From the NCBI GenBank assembly GCA_964611335.1, contig CAZSXR010000002.1, forward strand, positions 248,001 to 312,000: 64,000 bases of DNA, given 5' to 3'. The notes under the pieces are model-generated. The model was not told the origin of the DNA, made no database searches, and was given only the letters and a program-made list of their open reading frames with translations. The stretch is from BOG-1112 sp964611335. GTDB lineage: Bacteria > Bdellovibrionota_B > Oligoflexia > Oligoflexales > Bog-1112. The position numbers were made by a program, and so were the translations under genes. Position 1 is the first letter of the stretch. Each line of letters begins with the position of its first letter. This document shows positions 24,801-32,438 of this stretch, one piece after another.

Positions 24801-27800
24801 TTTATAAATTTTGAAATTTGCTCGAAATCAAAGCGACTAGAATTCTGTATAACGAGAATAAGCGCTTTCAACCTCAAAACCAATCCCATAGGATTCCGGT
24901 CATCGGACAATATCATCCATCGAAGTGTTTTCAATTCAACTTCAGAAAAAACACCTACATGAGAACTCAACTCCTCTATTCTTTCCAAACTGGATTCATA
25001 CTGTTGGTTTATAAAATGCAAATAGGCTAGAAAAAGTTTACTCTCAGTGCCAAAGGCTTGTAGAAAATCCAAAGCTGCATTGTATTTGTAGACATAAACG
25101 GGAATGCTACCAAGCTTCACATTATTCGAATCAAAATTTGTTTTGATCGTTTCGGTCTGCATCCGTTGTGTTGAAGATACGTTTGCTTCAAAGTGTGGAA
25201 TCAGAATTGTTTCAAATTTTCTTTCATGATTTTTTTTGTCTTGTTTTTCAAAAACTAGGTAATTAGAAAGTTGGAAAAGTGTTGGAATAATTGTTTTCTT
25301 AAGCACACCGTATTCATTTGAGCTAATTTCTTTTCTTGTTTCATCGATATTCAGACTGAGATTCAATCTTGGAAAATCGACTTTAGCACGTGTTGGAGAT
25401 TTCCAAATAAATACATAACGAGGATCTTCTATCTTATTGAAAATTGGGAAATAAAAGGAGTCTTTAAAAAGCGGATATAATTTAAAATCTGTTAAAGAAC
25501 CATTCTGAACTTGAAGAACCTCTTTGACAGAGGATGCATCTTCCGACAAAAACATCACCATGGCGAGCTGGCTTTGTTTTTCTTTGAAGACTAAAATCTC
25601 AGGATCCTTTGTTTTTTGATCTGCATATGCAAGCGAACTCTCTATATTCACATAACCTTGTTGAGCACTACTATTCCTAACAGAAATCCAATGAGAAAAC
25701 CCTGGGAAAAGCCCAATTTTTTTATTTTTATAACTCCAATTTTTTTCAGCATTTTGAGTATAGGTAAGAACCTCTGAATCACTCATAAGTTGGTACCAAC
25801 GATGCCCCCAATTTCTTCGAATCATCAGTCCCTTAGCATCTTTAGCAATACGGTAACGAACCTTTTTTGCCCCCTCTTTGACAACAACCTCGTAAAGATC
25901 ACCTATTTTCAGAGGAATTTCCTCAAATGGCCATTTGAAGAATTTATGAAAATCCCTATGATGTAATATTTCTGAAGGGAATTCTTCTGATACTGACCCA
26001 TTTATAAAAAGTTTACTATTTGCGCAATCTAACTTGATTTCCATTCCATTATTGTCGAGAACAAAAAGAGGGAACTGATTATTCCATAAGGAAGAATCGA
26101 CTTTAAAATCACGCACAAAGTATTGAACAACTTCTGTCAAAACTTCATAGTTATTTACATTTTTAAAAAATCCCCTTAAGTATTCTGATTTTTTTACGAG
26201 TATACTTGCGATTTCATTTTCAAGATCATGTTCCAGACTTATCTTTGGCGTGTGTATATTCCTATATAGAGAAGCTATAATAAACCATTTGACGTCTTCT
26301 TTTTCCGTAAACGAATTCTGATATTTATAAGTTCTCAACAAATCTCGAAAGTAGAGATTTAAAAACTCATCATCTTTATATCCATCAACAATATTCTCAA
26401 TAAGAATCTTTTTCGTATCTAAAAAATCAGATTTTGAAAATGCTATCTTTGGATTTTTCTCATGCACATACTGCATGTGTTCTAAATAAAACTGATTTAG
26501 TCTTAAAAAATACTCTCCATGAGATAAATTATTGGATTCTTTTGCCTCTTTATAACGATCTTTGCAAAACTGGCCCAATTGCTTGCTTAAAAGAGGGTTT
26601 TTTTGAGCTTCTTCTTCAAGTAAACCAGGATCAAAAATGAGAGTTTTATAAATAGAACGCCACTCATCTTGAGTTAAATAAACATAATTTTTTGAAAAAT
26701 ACCCAAGAGTTTGAGCAATTTGAGCTTCTCTTTGTTGAGAGATTATAGCGACTTGTCGTACCATATCGAGAGGATATTCACTCGTCTGATATCGCTCAGC
26801 CATTAGTTGATTCGAAGTCTTTCTTTGACGTTCATTAGAATAGCTTACAATGGCATCACGCAAGCCCTTACTTGCCTTCCACTCTAAAAAATTATTATTT
26901 TTACTAAGGATAAGATTGAAAGATTTTTCTAATTTATTGAAGTATATCGCACGACCGAAAACACTATATGAACATCGTATATACGGTTCCGTTTCATACT
27001 TTTCGAATCTACACTCTTTAGTTAAGCCATTGTGAGTATGATCAACAAAGTGCCACTCTATACGTGTTCTTACAAAGCTCTCAAATAGTGAGAATAATTG
27101 TGTAAAAACAGAGAGAGTACGCAAACTGTATACAGAATTAGCCCCCGCAAAAGACTCACCTTCCTTTTTTCCTTCAAGAAGCTTTATAAAATTTTGAATC
27201 CCATCTTGACTATTATTATCTAGGGCCTTTTGCAGAAACCAAGCATTTTCATGCGAGTCCTTAGGTGAATAAACACTGCATTCAGAAAACATAGCAGCGA
27301 GATTCGAGCTATCCACACTTCGTGTTAGATAAAGTTGACACCACTCACTTTTTGCATTGAAAAAATCTTCAATGCGAGACTTCTCCCAATAGTCTTTAAT
27401 CCATGTAAATTCTTGATTCCACTTTGCGTCTTGAATAACAAAAGCAGCAATCTTTCCTTCAAAATAAGGCTTAACTTCTTCTATCAATATTGAATCTACG
27501 CCTTTAATAGAGCTCGAAGGGTTCTTGCTTTGAATTTCAGAACGAAGTATGTCTCCGAGAGTCAGGATTTTGATCTGTGCCAAATACTCTATAGAGTAGA
27601 TACCTTCATTTTGATTTTCATAGAATCTATCATAGATGCTCCTAAAAAATAACTCATCGATAGATCGCAAATCTTCTAGAATCTCCACAAGTTCGTTTTC
27701 ACTGAACGATTTCCAAAATTCTCTATTCGGTAACTTTTGAATCAATAACAACAAGGTTCCTAAAACATAGGCTCCTTGGGTATAATCCTTTTTATTATCA

Positions 27801-30196
27801 GTAACTTCTAAAATAGAAAGAGACTCCGCTATTTTGCTAATGAAGTCTTGAAGATCCTCATGTATTTTTTCTTTTTTAACCTCCCAGTTTTCAGCATTTT
27901 TCAAAAAACTAATCTGTACTACATTTTTTTCAAAATCATTTTCTGGTATTTTAAGATCTACCTTCAACTCCTGTTCGCGGCTTCCAATGTTTTGGATATC
28001 TCTTTTATTATCGTTTTCTTTTACTAATTTTTTTAAACTAAAAGCTAATTTTAAGGTGTCATAATATGATTGAATTTTCTCACTAGCAAAAACATGAAGA
28101 CCATCATCGAGATGCTTTTTTTTATGCCGAGAATCAGAAGCTACTTTTTCACTAAAAAAGACAAGCGATTCATTCGCTAAATTGTAAGGCAATGGGTAAG
28201 CTGACTCTATTCGAAGTCTATTCTGAAGAAAATACTCTTCCATCCCTATGAACTGCATATGAAATTCGATAAAGTCTGAAAGGGTTTTATCCTCAGATTT
28301 ACTTTTATAATAATAAGGAACTGAAAAATACCCACAAGTTCCAGAGATCTGAGGATCTAAAAAATCTTCTAAACTCGGTTTTTTTGACAGTAAACTTCCA
28401 TCAAGAATATTTTTTATAGCGTGATAAAGAACTCCTTCGAGAGATAAAACTCCTGTATTGTAAACATCATTAGCAAGATCATAGAGAACTTTCAAAAATC
28501 CCTTAGACTGAAGATTTGAAAGACTCACATATGATTTTTGAATGTAAGGGTTAAAAATTTCTGAAGACCCTACCATTTGTTTGAGATGATACTGCAATCC
28601 CTCCCCACTGTTAAAAACTTTAAATGTATATGTATCAGAATCATCCTTCGACACCTCATAAACAACAGCATGACCTTGCCATCCACCTTGGAAGAAAAAG
28701 TGATCTCCTTTTTCTTTAAGAGTTCGAATGGCTTCTTTATAAGCGTTTTCGAAATCTATAAACTTATTATTTTCTGTTTCGTGTATTTTGTGGCTAAGTT
28801 TTCTGGCGAATTCTGTCTCACTTATATATTTTTCAAGAGTTTCAATGGGCACATCCCTATATGGAGCAACACCATATTCCTCCTGTTTAGGAATATCTTT
28901 CATATCTTCGCATGGGTTTGCCTGTACTTTGTCTTTTATATAGGATCGATGTTTCAAAACATCTTTGATCTTGTTCAGGACACGAATTCGAAAAGCAAGA
29001 AATTGAAATGAATTTTCACTTTGAAGATCTACTCGTGAAATTTGCATTCCCTCCAAACCCGATCCCATTCCAAATACATCCCCCACGAGATGCAAAAGCA
29101 ACTTATCTGAATGCTTAACTTCATTGTCGCTATCATTTATCTGTTCTTGAAACTTTTTTGGTTCTTCTACTTTTTCAGGATTTTTTGGAGAACTTCCCGG
29201 AATGAAACTACGAATGAACGCCCAAAAACCACCATTCGTATTCTCTTGATGAGCAGTAACTTCATCTGTAGCCACTTCTTTAGGAAATGTAGCTTCCCCA
29301 TCCGGAATCGGTGGGTTATCTCGTTTTAAAAACTCTTTCGTTCGACAATAGGAAAGAAGATTCTGAACACGAAGATAATTTTCTTGAATACTTGCAAGAT
29401 CTTTATCTGAAATCTGTTCTAAATTTAATTTATACTTGTTTAAATTATTTTTCTGATCCTCATTCCAGCAATCGGTTCTCTCTATATCTTGAATTTTAAG
29501 CAAAACTTGTTTCCATTGATTTTGGTATTTGACCTTACATTGTTGAACTTGATTGGAGTCTTCTTTGATATCTTTCTTTTGTTTTTTTTCTGGAACACGC
29601 TTGGCCACCTCTGAAATATAAACCTCTAAAGAATCTGGTTTTTGAATTTTTTGCGCTTTCATATCCTTTAAAGTTTTAATCCAAGAATCTTTTTTCGTTT
29701 TTTCTTCAGCGTTGAGTTCACGCAAAGGTGGAAGTATTAAATCCGTGTCATCTTCTTGTTCTTCAGAAAAGCTTTCAATCAAACTTCCGTCTTCTTTTAT
29801 TGGATTTTTCTCTTCTTTTTTCACTTCTGAAAGTGCATTTGAAGTAGAAGTGTCTCCGATTGGAAGCTTTTCCTTTTCTGAAAGCGGTAGATTAGACTCG
29901 GAATTCGCTCTTTCAGTATCTTCTTTTGCGACCTCCGAAAGAGTTGCAGTCGAACTCGTACTCTCACTTGTTGTGATACTAACTCTTGTTCCTGTTTCAA
30001 CATGTGAAGCTGTATCTAGACTCGTATCTAGGCTCGAAGTAGAACGTCTTGGATCTTGAGGCTTTTCTTCTTTCTGTGCTGGCGGATTCTTCGGATTTTG
30101 ATCTTTAGCCCCCCCTGAGGACCCTCCACTTGTGCAAGAACTCAGTAGGTTTAATACCAAAACAAAAATTATAAAAAATCTGGCATACCAAAACAT
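18827..30196 (-). CDS. Giant (3,789-residue) predicted lipoprotein with SecA/DUF3638-like superfamily 2 ATPase core and candidate cysteine-protease region
   Basis: The start is the ATG at 30196 (AAGGA upstream); an in-frame TTG at 30229 is less likely. The protein begins with a hydrophobic signal ending in lipobox LSSC (Cys21), then a Ser/Glu/Lys-rich disordered stretch to about residue 180. Residues about 505-625 contain GHAVVY (His509), FNSGEG (Asn529, Glu532) and SGTCGYF (Cys621), which reads like a His-acid-Cys triad. Residues about 2360-3010 carry helicase motifs: MGSGKTS (Lys2376), IDEVDSVLD (Asp2508), GVTGTLWN, HTTGSDL (His2963) and QSAWRLRSLHRGQ ending at Gln3004. These match the pattern I associate with DUF3638, found in giant eukaryotic and amoeba-associated bacterial proteins. 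A Glu/Gln-rich alternating segment (about 3180-3210) follows. The rest is helical with no recognised domain. Neighbours give no functional clue. Confidence 0.8.
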   Translation of the reverse strand: MFWYARFFIIFVLVLNLLSSCTSGGSSGGAKDQNPKNPPAQKEEKPQDPRRSTSSLDTSLDTASHVETGTRVSITTSESTSSTATLSEVAKEDTERANSESNLPLSEKEKLPIGDTSTSNALSEVKKEEKNPIKEDGSLIESFSEEQEDDTDLILPPLRELNAEEKTKKDSWIKTLKDMKAQKIQKPDSLEVYISEVAKRVPEKKQKKDIKEDSNQVQQCKVKYQNQWKQVLLKIQDIERTDCWNEDQKNNLNKYKLNLEQISDKDLASIQENYLRVQNLLSYCRTKEFLKRDNPPIPDGEATFPKEVATDEVTAHQENTNGGFWAFIRSFIPGSSPKNPEKVEEPKKFQEQINDSDNEVKHSDKLLLHLVGDVFGMGSGLEGMQISRVDLQSENSFQFLAFRIRVLNKIKDVLKHRSYIKDKVQANPCEDMKDIPKQEEYGVAPYRDVPIETLEKYISETEFARKLSHKIHETENNKFIDFENAYKEAIRTLKEKGDHFFFQGGWQGHAVVYEVSKDDSDTYTFKVFNSGEGLQYHLKQMVGSSEIFNPYIQKSYVSLSNLQSKGFLKVLYDLANDVYNTGVLSLEGVLYHAIKNILDGSLLSKKPSLEDFLDPQISGTCGYFSVPYYYKSKSEDKTLSDFIEFHMQFIGMEEYFLQNRLRIESAYPLPYNLANESLVFFSEKVASDSRHKKKHLDDGLHVFASEKIQSYYDTLKLAFSLKKLVKENDNKRDIQNIGSREQELKVDLKIPENDFEKNVVQISFLKNAENWEVKKEKIHEDLQDFISKIAESLSILEVTDNKKDYTQGAYVLGTLLLLIQKLPNREFWKSFSENELVEILEDLRSIDELFFRSIYDRFYENQNEGIYSIEYLAQIKILTLGDILRSEIQSKNPSSSIKGVDSILIEEVKPYFEGKIAAFVIQDAKWNQEFTWIKDYWEKSRIEDFFNAKSEWCQLYLTRSVDSSNLAAMFSECSVYSPKDSHENAWFLQKALDNNSQDGIQNFIKLLEGKKEGESFAGANSVYSLRTLSVFTQLFSLFESFVRTRIEWHFVDHTHNGLTKECRFEKYETEPYIRCSYSVFGRAIYFNKLEKSFNLILSKNNNFLEWKASKGLRDAIVSYSNERQRKTSNQLMAERYQTSEYPLDMVRQVAIISQQREAQIAQTLGYFSKNYVYLTQDEWRSIYKTLIFDPGLLEEEAQKNPLLSKQLGQFCKDRYKEAKESNNLSHGEYFLRLNQFYLEHMQYVHEKNPKIAFSKSDFLDTKKILIENIVDGYKDDEFLNLYFRDLLRTYKYQNSFTEKEDVKWFIIASLYRNIHTPKISLEHDLENEIASILVKKSEYLRGFFKNVNNYEVLTEVVQYFVRDFKVDSSLWNNQFPLFVLDNNGMEIKLDCANSKLFINGSVSEEFPSEILHHRDFHKFFKWPFEEIPLKIGDLYEVVVKEGAKKVRYRIAKDAKGLMIRRNWGHRWYQLMSDSEVLTYTQNAEKNWSYKNKKIGLFPGFSHWISVRNSSAQQGYVNIESSLAYADQKTKDPEILVFKEKQSQLAMVMFLSEDASSVKEVLQVQNGSLTDFKLYPLFKDSFYFPIFNKIEDPRYVFIWKSPTRAKVDFPRLNLSLNIDETRKEISSNEYGVLKKTIIPTLFQLSNYLVFEKQDKKNHERKFETILIPHFEANVSSTQRMQTETIKTNFDSNNVKLGSIPVYVYKYNAALDFLQAFGTESKLFLAYLHFINQQYESSLERIEELSSHVGVFSEVELKTLRWMILSDDRNPMGLVLRLKALILVIQNSSRFDFEQISKFINTIQSTKMGVKFVDPLYKMYLQQRARIGKHWLSESEELWLYYKDILKLKEDVLFSNRYAEILKLENSILQTSEYGVNDSFKHEVYLSVLSNVLVRSDICSLYDVEETRTVLFKSSIANNFHELYKIAKSYSQDGVEDKIREVFRKTGLGETSEPKVDFISFLQAVELIPKKEKAVNEDKKMESRLSGFLLAVIRSRPDRQKNLPELKTICSNIKEADFFDRRTYEATERANLKYLEDQFWFLSPEYEISPSVFRYSDEEILARKAQMNTVFEAEWDIPASIISKDKIKLDAYSKNYTLEKPVYEVAKIEKYIAKSVLDEREKQKHENFSKTLKDVFVTSRGLKASPKFKREVEDLHDKIDVRTEILMKTPQYTISNLEEFKKEIEQDLQTKSADLSPKIEEYRQKILDIMDKEDEDWVQRAKYLVERVGQLRKKPRLESVLRYYANENYAEIYKLNPVLKEKDVEELLCLVKEYLVLSTYKNKVDEIHRLALALIKNYERMNIEERQQELENFIESATQTRSYNLDEKPSYLVFENFMGFIIRKEQVDAIRDLNLKKAMELNPETKGAMRELIMGSGKTSVLLPLISFENSGPEALSVVIFPESLMTSMSQQIYEQMMQVFGRKVEVLEFKRSHKMTASDLQDVYERLNRSLEEKRLVIMSNSSVQSLYLMSMENMRDCSELCSKDKAQSLRIYRNILSFFKKYAYVTIDEVDSVLDIMKAHRFSLGYQQEVMNRDAYFATLGLYNLLVESRKIQDILQIPFLSKQGSRSLRIFNEHYYSSTVLPKVIAELVDFNNVDHLFFYDLQDSNIKDLYKNLSGPDLRKYLNSKDDSWNAKYLATIENELLRGYLAALYTQIHQIIPMTFEKLFKVHYGLFPKSKCSSGVYCPEFVAIPYHSGVPLLESRFGSDLEALNYTLQSHLENHDVLSLLQEELENWKINYKRKNNNNKQIYLKFIHNFLPNITEKRFLELDKNELNPYAEAINQNPKLILKLLVEPLNRHLRMYNHQMSTNPLIYTSLFKKIQGVTGTLWNLDTMADFFDPKKVKYSDTMEKTLMYLWEKSADEVATLKVPLDNASIESRVQALFENRPLGSVIDQGGLFKGYSNEDVAKFILAQANSENKIRNIIYYDKDNAIKVYSNDGSYKDYNPALLNREETIAYWDLPHTTGSDLKVSENDQAVLTVNKNTILRDLMQSAWRLRSLHRGQKANFAMLDSDFEYMKEYLQNNFNRSLIKPGILSKGELIFYTFAKESDARNFQIYRSISLSMVDEIIKPVIHFMMTHEMSNEAYGELYKISKALFEVSFPKKSYEIYGFPVVEIPTKNALSLLKRNVMNRKDLKLLSDSLVNTKEFESRLDLLVAKGLEKLPPRVLSQQKEHFGSELEVETELEMQIESQIEQEIEIKIQNDIQKLPNYERWDWDKDKFLKGETFTELLTEDDLTSSIDEAKKEGKLQPLSEVSSALKERKHSVIAPYFKESETGPKLLCSMNAFPVAVEDAHKLSERFEFFSSKQKPLNDLLVQVDSKGNLKSLSIIDREDSVLLGDWINEDLKAEKPEMKEGLLLFHIDGNFYRYNKIVEDLIKVNNQFLDNLRNSDEFIKLLVKVKYLTTRSSLDEREQQIFMKWIANVKTSSHETRLMTLFEESLGHASQKAYGEYKVSGLYQKIEKRRQLLSRSNHVDLTSKFNKSSDLERQEIKNQVISLVHKNDPGATKETTELVHSILDRDWTHSTEKLLEDALDLEIILVQKGADLHYAVFLIQKPLDSNHENLRSKLQTLGVEIFKQDQGCEAFIDSITSQFFVEDKIEKILSNIYEILKIHSQKLFEKRQHSKNFVREFFKNVFEKDSTIASGVNKNKDLFSNVLVLLAQSKNTTSAMNEQIKSYLESSQNAEILRAFDLSRTLLEKKNLSNELMQHLKTKMSDNLDYFLGQGDDYNIAVCLRLLLALDEAKVFTVNEMQDFFSKLNPPSRDTSDYQIEYQALKNRVESAMAETM

Positions 30197-30469
30197 TAAA
30201 AAAATCCTTACGAAATAAAAACCGAGCAATGGGAGGATCGGAACTTCGGCGCATAAAATTTAGAATTTATTGGTAAAAACCCACAGATTGCTCACTAAAG
30301 GAGCGTCTTCATAGAAACTCACACAGGCACAACTATTTGAAACTATGTAGAATATTCGTCTTAGATCCCCATCCCTCTATTGGAAATGAGGGCTTTTTGA
30401 GAAGCTCTTTCAGATCTAACGACTCATAAGCTGTTGTGTTTTGAGAAGAAATTGGGGAGCAAAAATTCT
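30197..30469. other. 273-base gap upstream of the giant gene
   Basis: AT-rich, non-coding. I see no convincing sigma-70 promoter pair. An imperfect inverted repeat (CCCTC...GAGGG then CTTTTT on the plus strand, around 30380-30400) looks like a weak terminator in the wrong direction for the flanking genes. The region must hold the end of the alanine dehydrogenase transcript and the leader of the giant gene. Confidence 0.4.
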
Positions 30470-31576
30470 CTAGGATCCAAAGGCATGGAATTTGAGATTT
30501 AAAGCTTTGGCAACTGCTTCGTATGTGATCTGTCCTTCATATACATTCAAACCTTTTCTCAAGGGAAGACTATCTTTCAAAGCTTGATGAAAGCCTTTGT
30601 TTGCCAATTCCAAAGCATAGCTTAAAGTCACATTAGTCAAGGCATAGGTACTCGTCTGGGGGACACTCCCCGGTATATTCGTTACGCCGTAATGTATAAC
30701 CCCTTCTTCAGTATAAATCGGTTCATCATGAGTTGTAGGTCGGATGGTTTCTATGGAACCTCCTTGATCGATAGCAACATCGACGATAGCAGAACCTGGC
30801 TCCATACTTTTCACAAGCTGTCTACTCACAAGACAGGGCGCTTTTGCACCTGTTACAAGAACTCCACCGATGAGAAGGTCTGCTTGTGGAACGACCTTTG
30901 CTATGTTTTCTGGATTGGACATCAGAGTACAGATACGTGATCCGAAAATATCATCTAGATAAGCCAGACGGCTTTGATTGATATCAACGACCGTGACTTC
31001 AGCTCCGAGACCTATTGCCATCTTTGCAGAGTTGATTCCCACTACCCCTCCTCCAATAATAACAACGCGTCCTCTATTCACACCAGGAACGCCGCCAAGC
31101 AAGAGGCCCTTGCCACCACTGTGTTTTTCCAGACAACGCGCACCTACTTGCACAGCAGCTCTTCCAGCAACTTCACTCATGGGTTTCAGAAGAGGAAGAG
31201 AGCCATCTGCAAGTTCGATAGTTTCATAACTTATGGCTCGCACGCCTCTTTCCATAAGAACTTTTGCTAATTCAGGAACAGCAGCAAGGTGGAGGAAGGT
31301 ATACAAAATCTGACCGTTTTTCATGAGCGGATATTCTTGAGGAATCGGTTCTTTCACCTTCACAATCATTTCAGCTCGTTGCCAAACTTCTTCAGCACTG
31401 CTTACAATTTCAGCTCCTGCTTTTAAATACAAATCGTCAGGAATACCAGCTCCCAGACCTGCGTTTTTTTGAAGCAGAACTTTGTGACCACTTTGACAGA
31501 GAAGCTTAACCCCCCCAGGAACCATAGCAACACGGAACTCACGAACTTTAACTTCTTTTGGAACACCGATAATCAT
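30470..31576 (-). CDS. ald: Alanine dehydrogenase
   Basis: 368 residues, normal length. Family marks are the start MIIGVPKEVKVREFRVAMVP, the lysine in VKVKEP, the substrate histidine in LHLAAVPELA, SLPLLKPMSEVAGR and the NAD loop IIGGGVVGINSAKMA, followed by HYGVTNIPGSVPQTSTYALT near the C-terminus. The enzyme interconverts L-alanine and pyruvate plus ammonia with NAD+, in the cytoplasm. It lies 8 bases after the metallo-hydrolase gene on the same strand, so the two are probably co-transcribed, although no metabolic link is obvious. ald is common in many phyla and says little about lineage. Confidence 0.95.
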   Translation of the reverse strand: MIIGVPKEVKVREFRVAMVPGGVKLLCQSGHKVLLQKNAGLGAGIPDDLYLKAGAEIVSSAEEVWQRAEMIVKVKEPIPQEYPLMKNGQILYTFLHLAAVPELAKVLMERGVRAISYETIELADGSLPLLKPMSEVAGRAAVQVGARCLEKHSGGKGLLLGGVPGVNRGRVVIIGGGVVGINSAKMAIGLGAEVTVVDINQSRLAYLDDIFGSRICTLMSNPENIAKVVPQADLLIGGVLVTGAKAPCLVSRQLVKSMEPGSAIVDVAIDQGGSIETIRPTTHDEPIYTEEGVIHYGVTNIPGSVPQTSTYALTNVTLSYALELANKGFHQALKDSLPLRKGLNVYEGQITYEAVAKALNLKFHAFGS

Positions 31577-31584
31577 AAATACTC

Positions 31585-32376
31585 CTAGAACTCAATATTC
31601 AATTCCATACCATCGTAAGCAAATTCGACATGAGAAGGTAAATTCACTTTATCTCTCTCATAATCCACATTGTGAGAAAGATGCGTGATGACTCCTTTTG
31701 ACACGCTCAACTTTTCAAACATGTCTATTGTTTCGGGAACACTGCTATGAGTCGGATGTTCCTTAAAACCAACTCCACTTGCAATACAAAATTTTACTCG
31801 CCCTTTCCAACGTTGAAGAATCTCATCTGGAAGAAATTTAAAATCGGTCATATAAACAAATGAGCCTAATCTATAAGCAGATGTAAATCCATTTCCATGA
31901 GGAAGTTCCACCATTTCGAAATCCCAATTCGCAATGGAAAAAGAGTTCTCACTCAGCTCATTCAATACAATTTGAGGTTTAGTCCCAATATATCCTGTGT
32001 CATGAAACACGTATGAAAAACGGTTTCTAAACTCTTCTAAATGACGTGAAGCAATCCAACACTTAACAGGTTTTTTATGAAAGAAATAAAAAGCTCTAAG
32101 ATCATCCAAACCATGACAGTGATCCGCATGTGTATGGGTATAGAGAACATATTCAAGATGACGCACATCTTCCCGCAATACCTGCGATCTAAAATCAGGA
32201 CCTGTATCGATCACAAGATTTTCTTTTGTTTTTAAATCTGTAATTAAAATAGATGCGCGCGTGCGTTTATTAAAAGGACTATGACTCAAGCAAACAGAAC
32301 ACTGACACCCGATCACAGGAACGCCCGTAGAGGTGCCCGAACCGAGTACGATAACTTTTATCTTAGAATTTTTCAT
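31585..32376 (-). CDS. Metallo-beta-lactamase-fold hydrolase (PhnP-like)
   Basis: 263 residues. The metal-binding HxHxDH motif is seen in YTHTHADHCHGLDDL, with later metal ligands in ELPHGNGFT, YMTDFKF and THLSHNVD. The N-terminus VLGSGTSTGVPVIGCQCSVC has the cysteine pair typical of PhnP-like phosphodiesterases and their relatives (GcxCxvC). PhnP cleaves cyclic phosphate esters, but there is no phosphonate (phn) cluster here. Many PhnP-like proteins in housekeeping contexts have unknown substrates, so only the fold and probable phosphodiesterase chemistry are supported. It is divergent from lysC with a 62-base shared gap. Confidence 0.85.
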   Translation of the reverse strand: MKNSKIKVIVLGSGTSTGVPVIGCQCSVCLSHSPFNKRTRASILITDLKTKENLVIDTGPDFRSQVLREDVRHLEYVLYTHTHADHCHGLDDLRAFYFFHKKPVKCWIASRHLEEFRNRFSYVFHDTGYIGTKPQIVLNELSENSFSIANWDFEMVELPHGNGFTSAYRLGSFVYMTDFKFLPDEILQRWKGRVKFCIASGVGFKEHPTHSSVPETIDMFEKLSVSKGVITHLSHNVDYERDKVNLPSHVEFAYDGMELNIEF

Positions 32377-32438
32377 TCTCGCCTTTCCTAAAAAAGCGTA
32401 TGCTTCTTTTCTGATATCTTTCTACTAATAGGCGAAGC

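Noticed and set aside
30229..30229. Longer start (TTG) for the giant protein
   Set aside because: The ATG at 30196 has AAGGA upstream and gives a normal lipoprotein signal length (Cys21, not Cys32).
30375..30405. CCCTC/GAGGG inverted repeat followed by CTTTTT
   Set aside because: It would terminate only plus-strand transcripts, and both flanking genes are on the minus strand; the stem is also short with a long loop.
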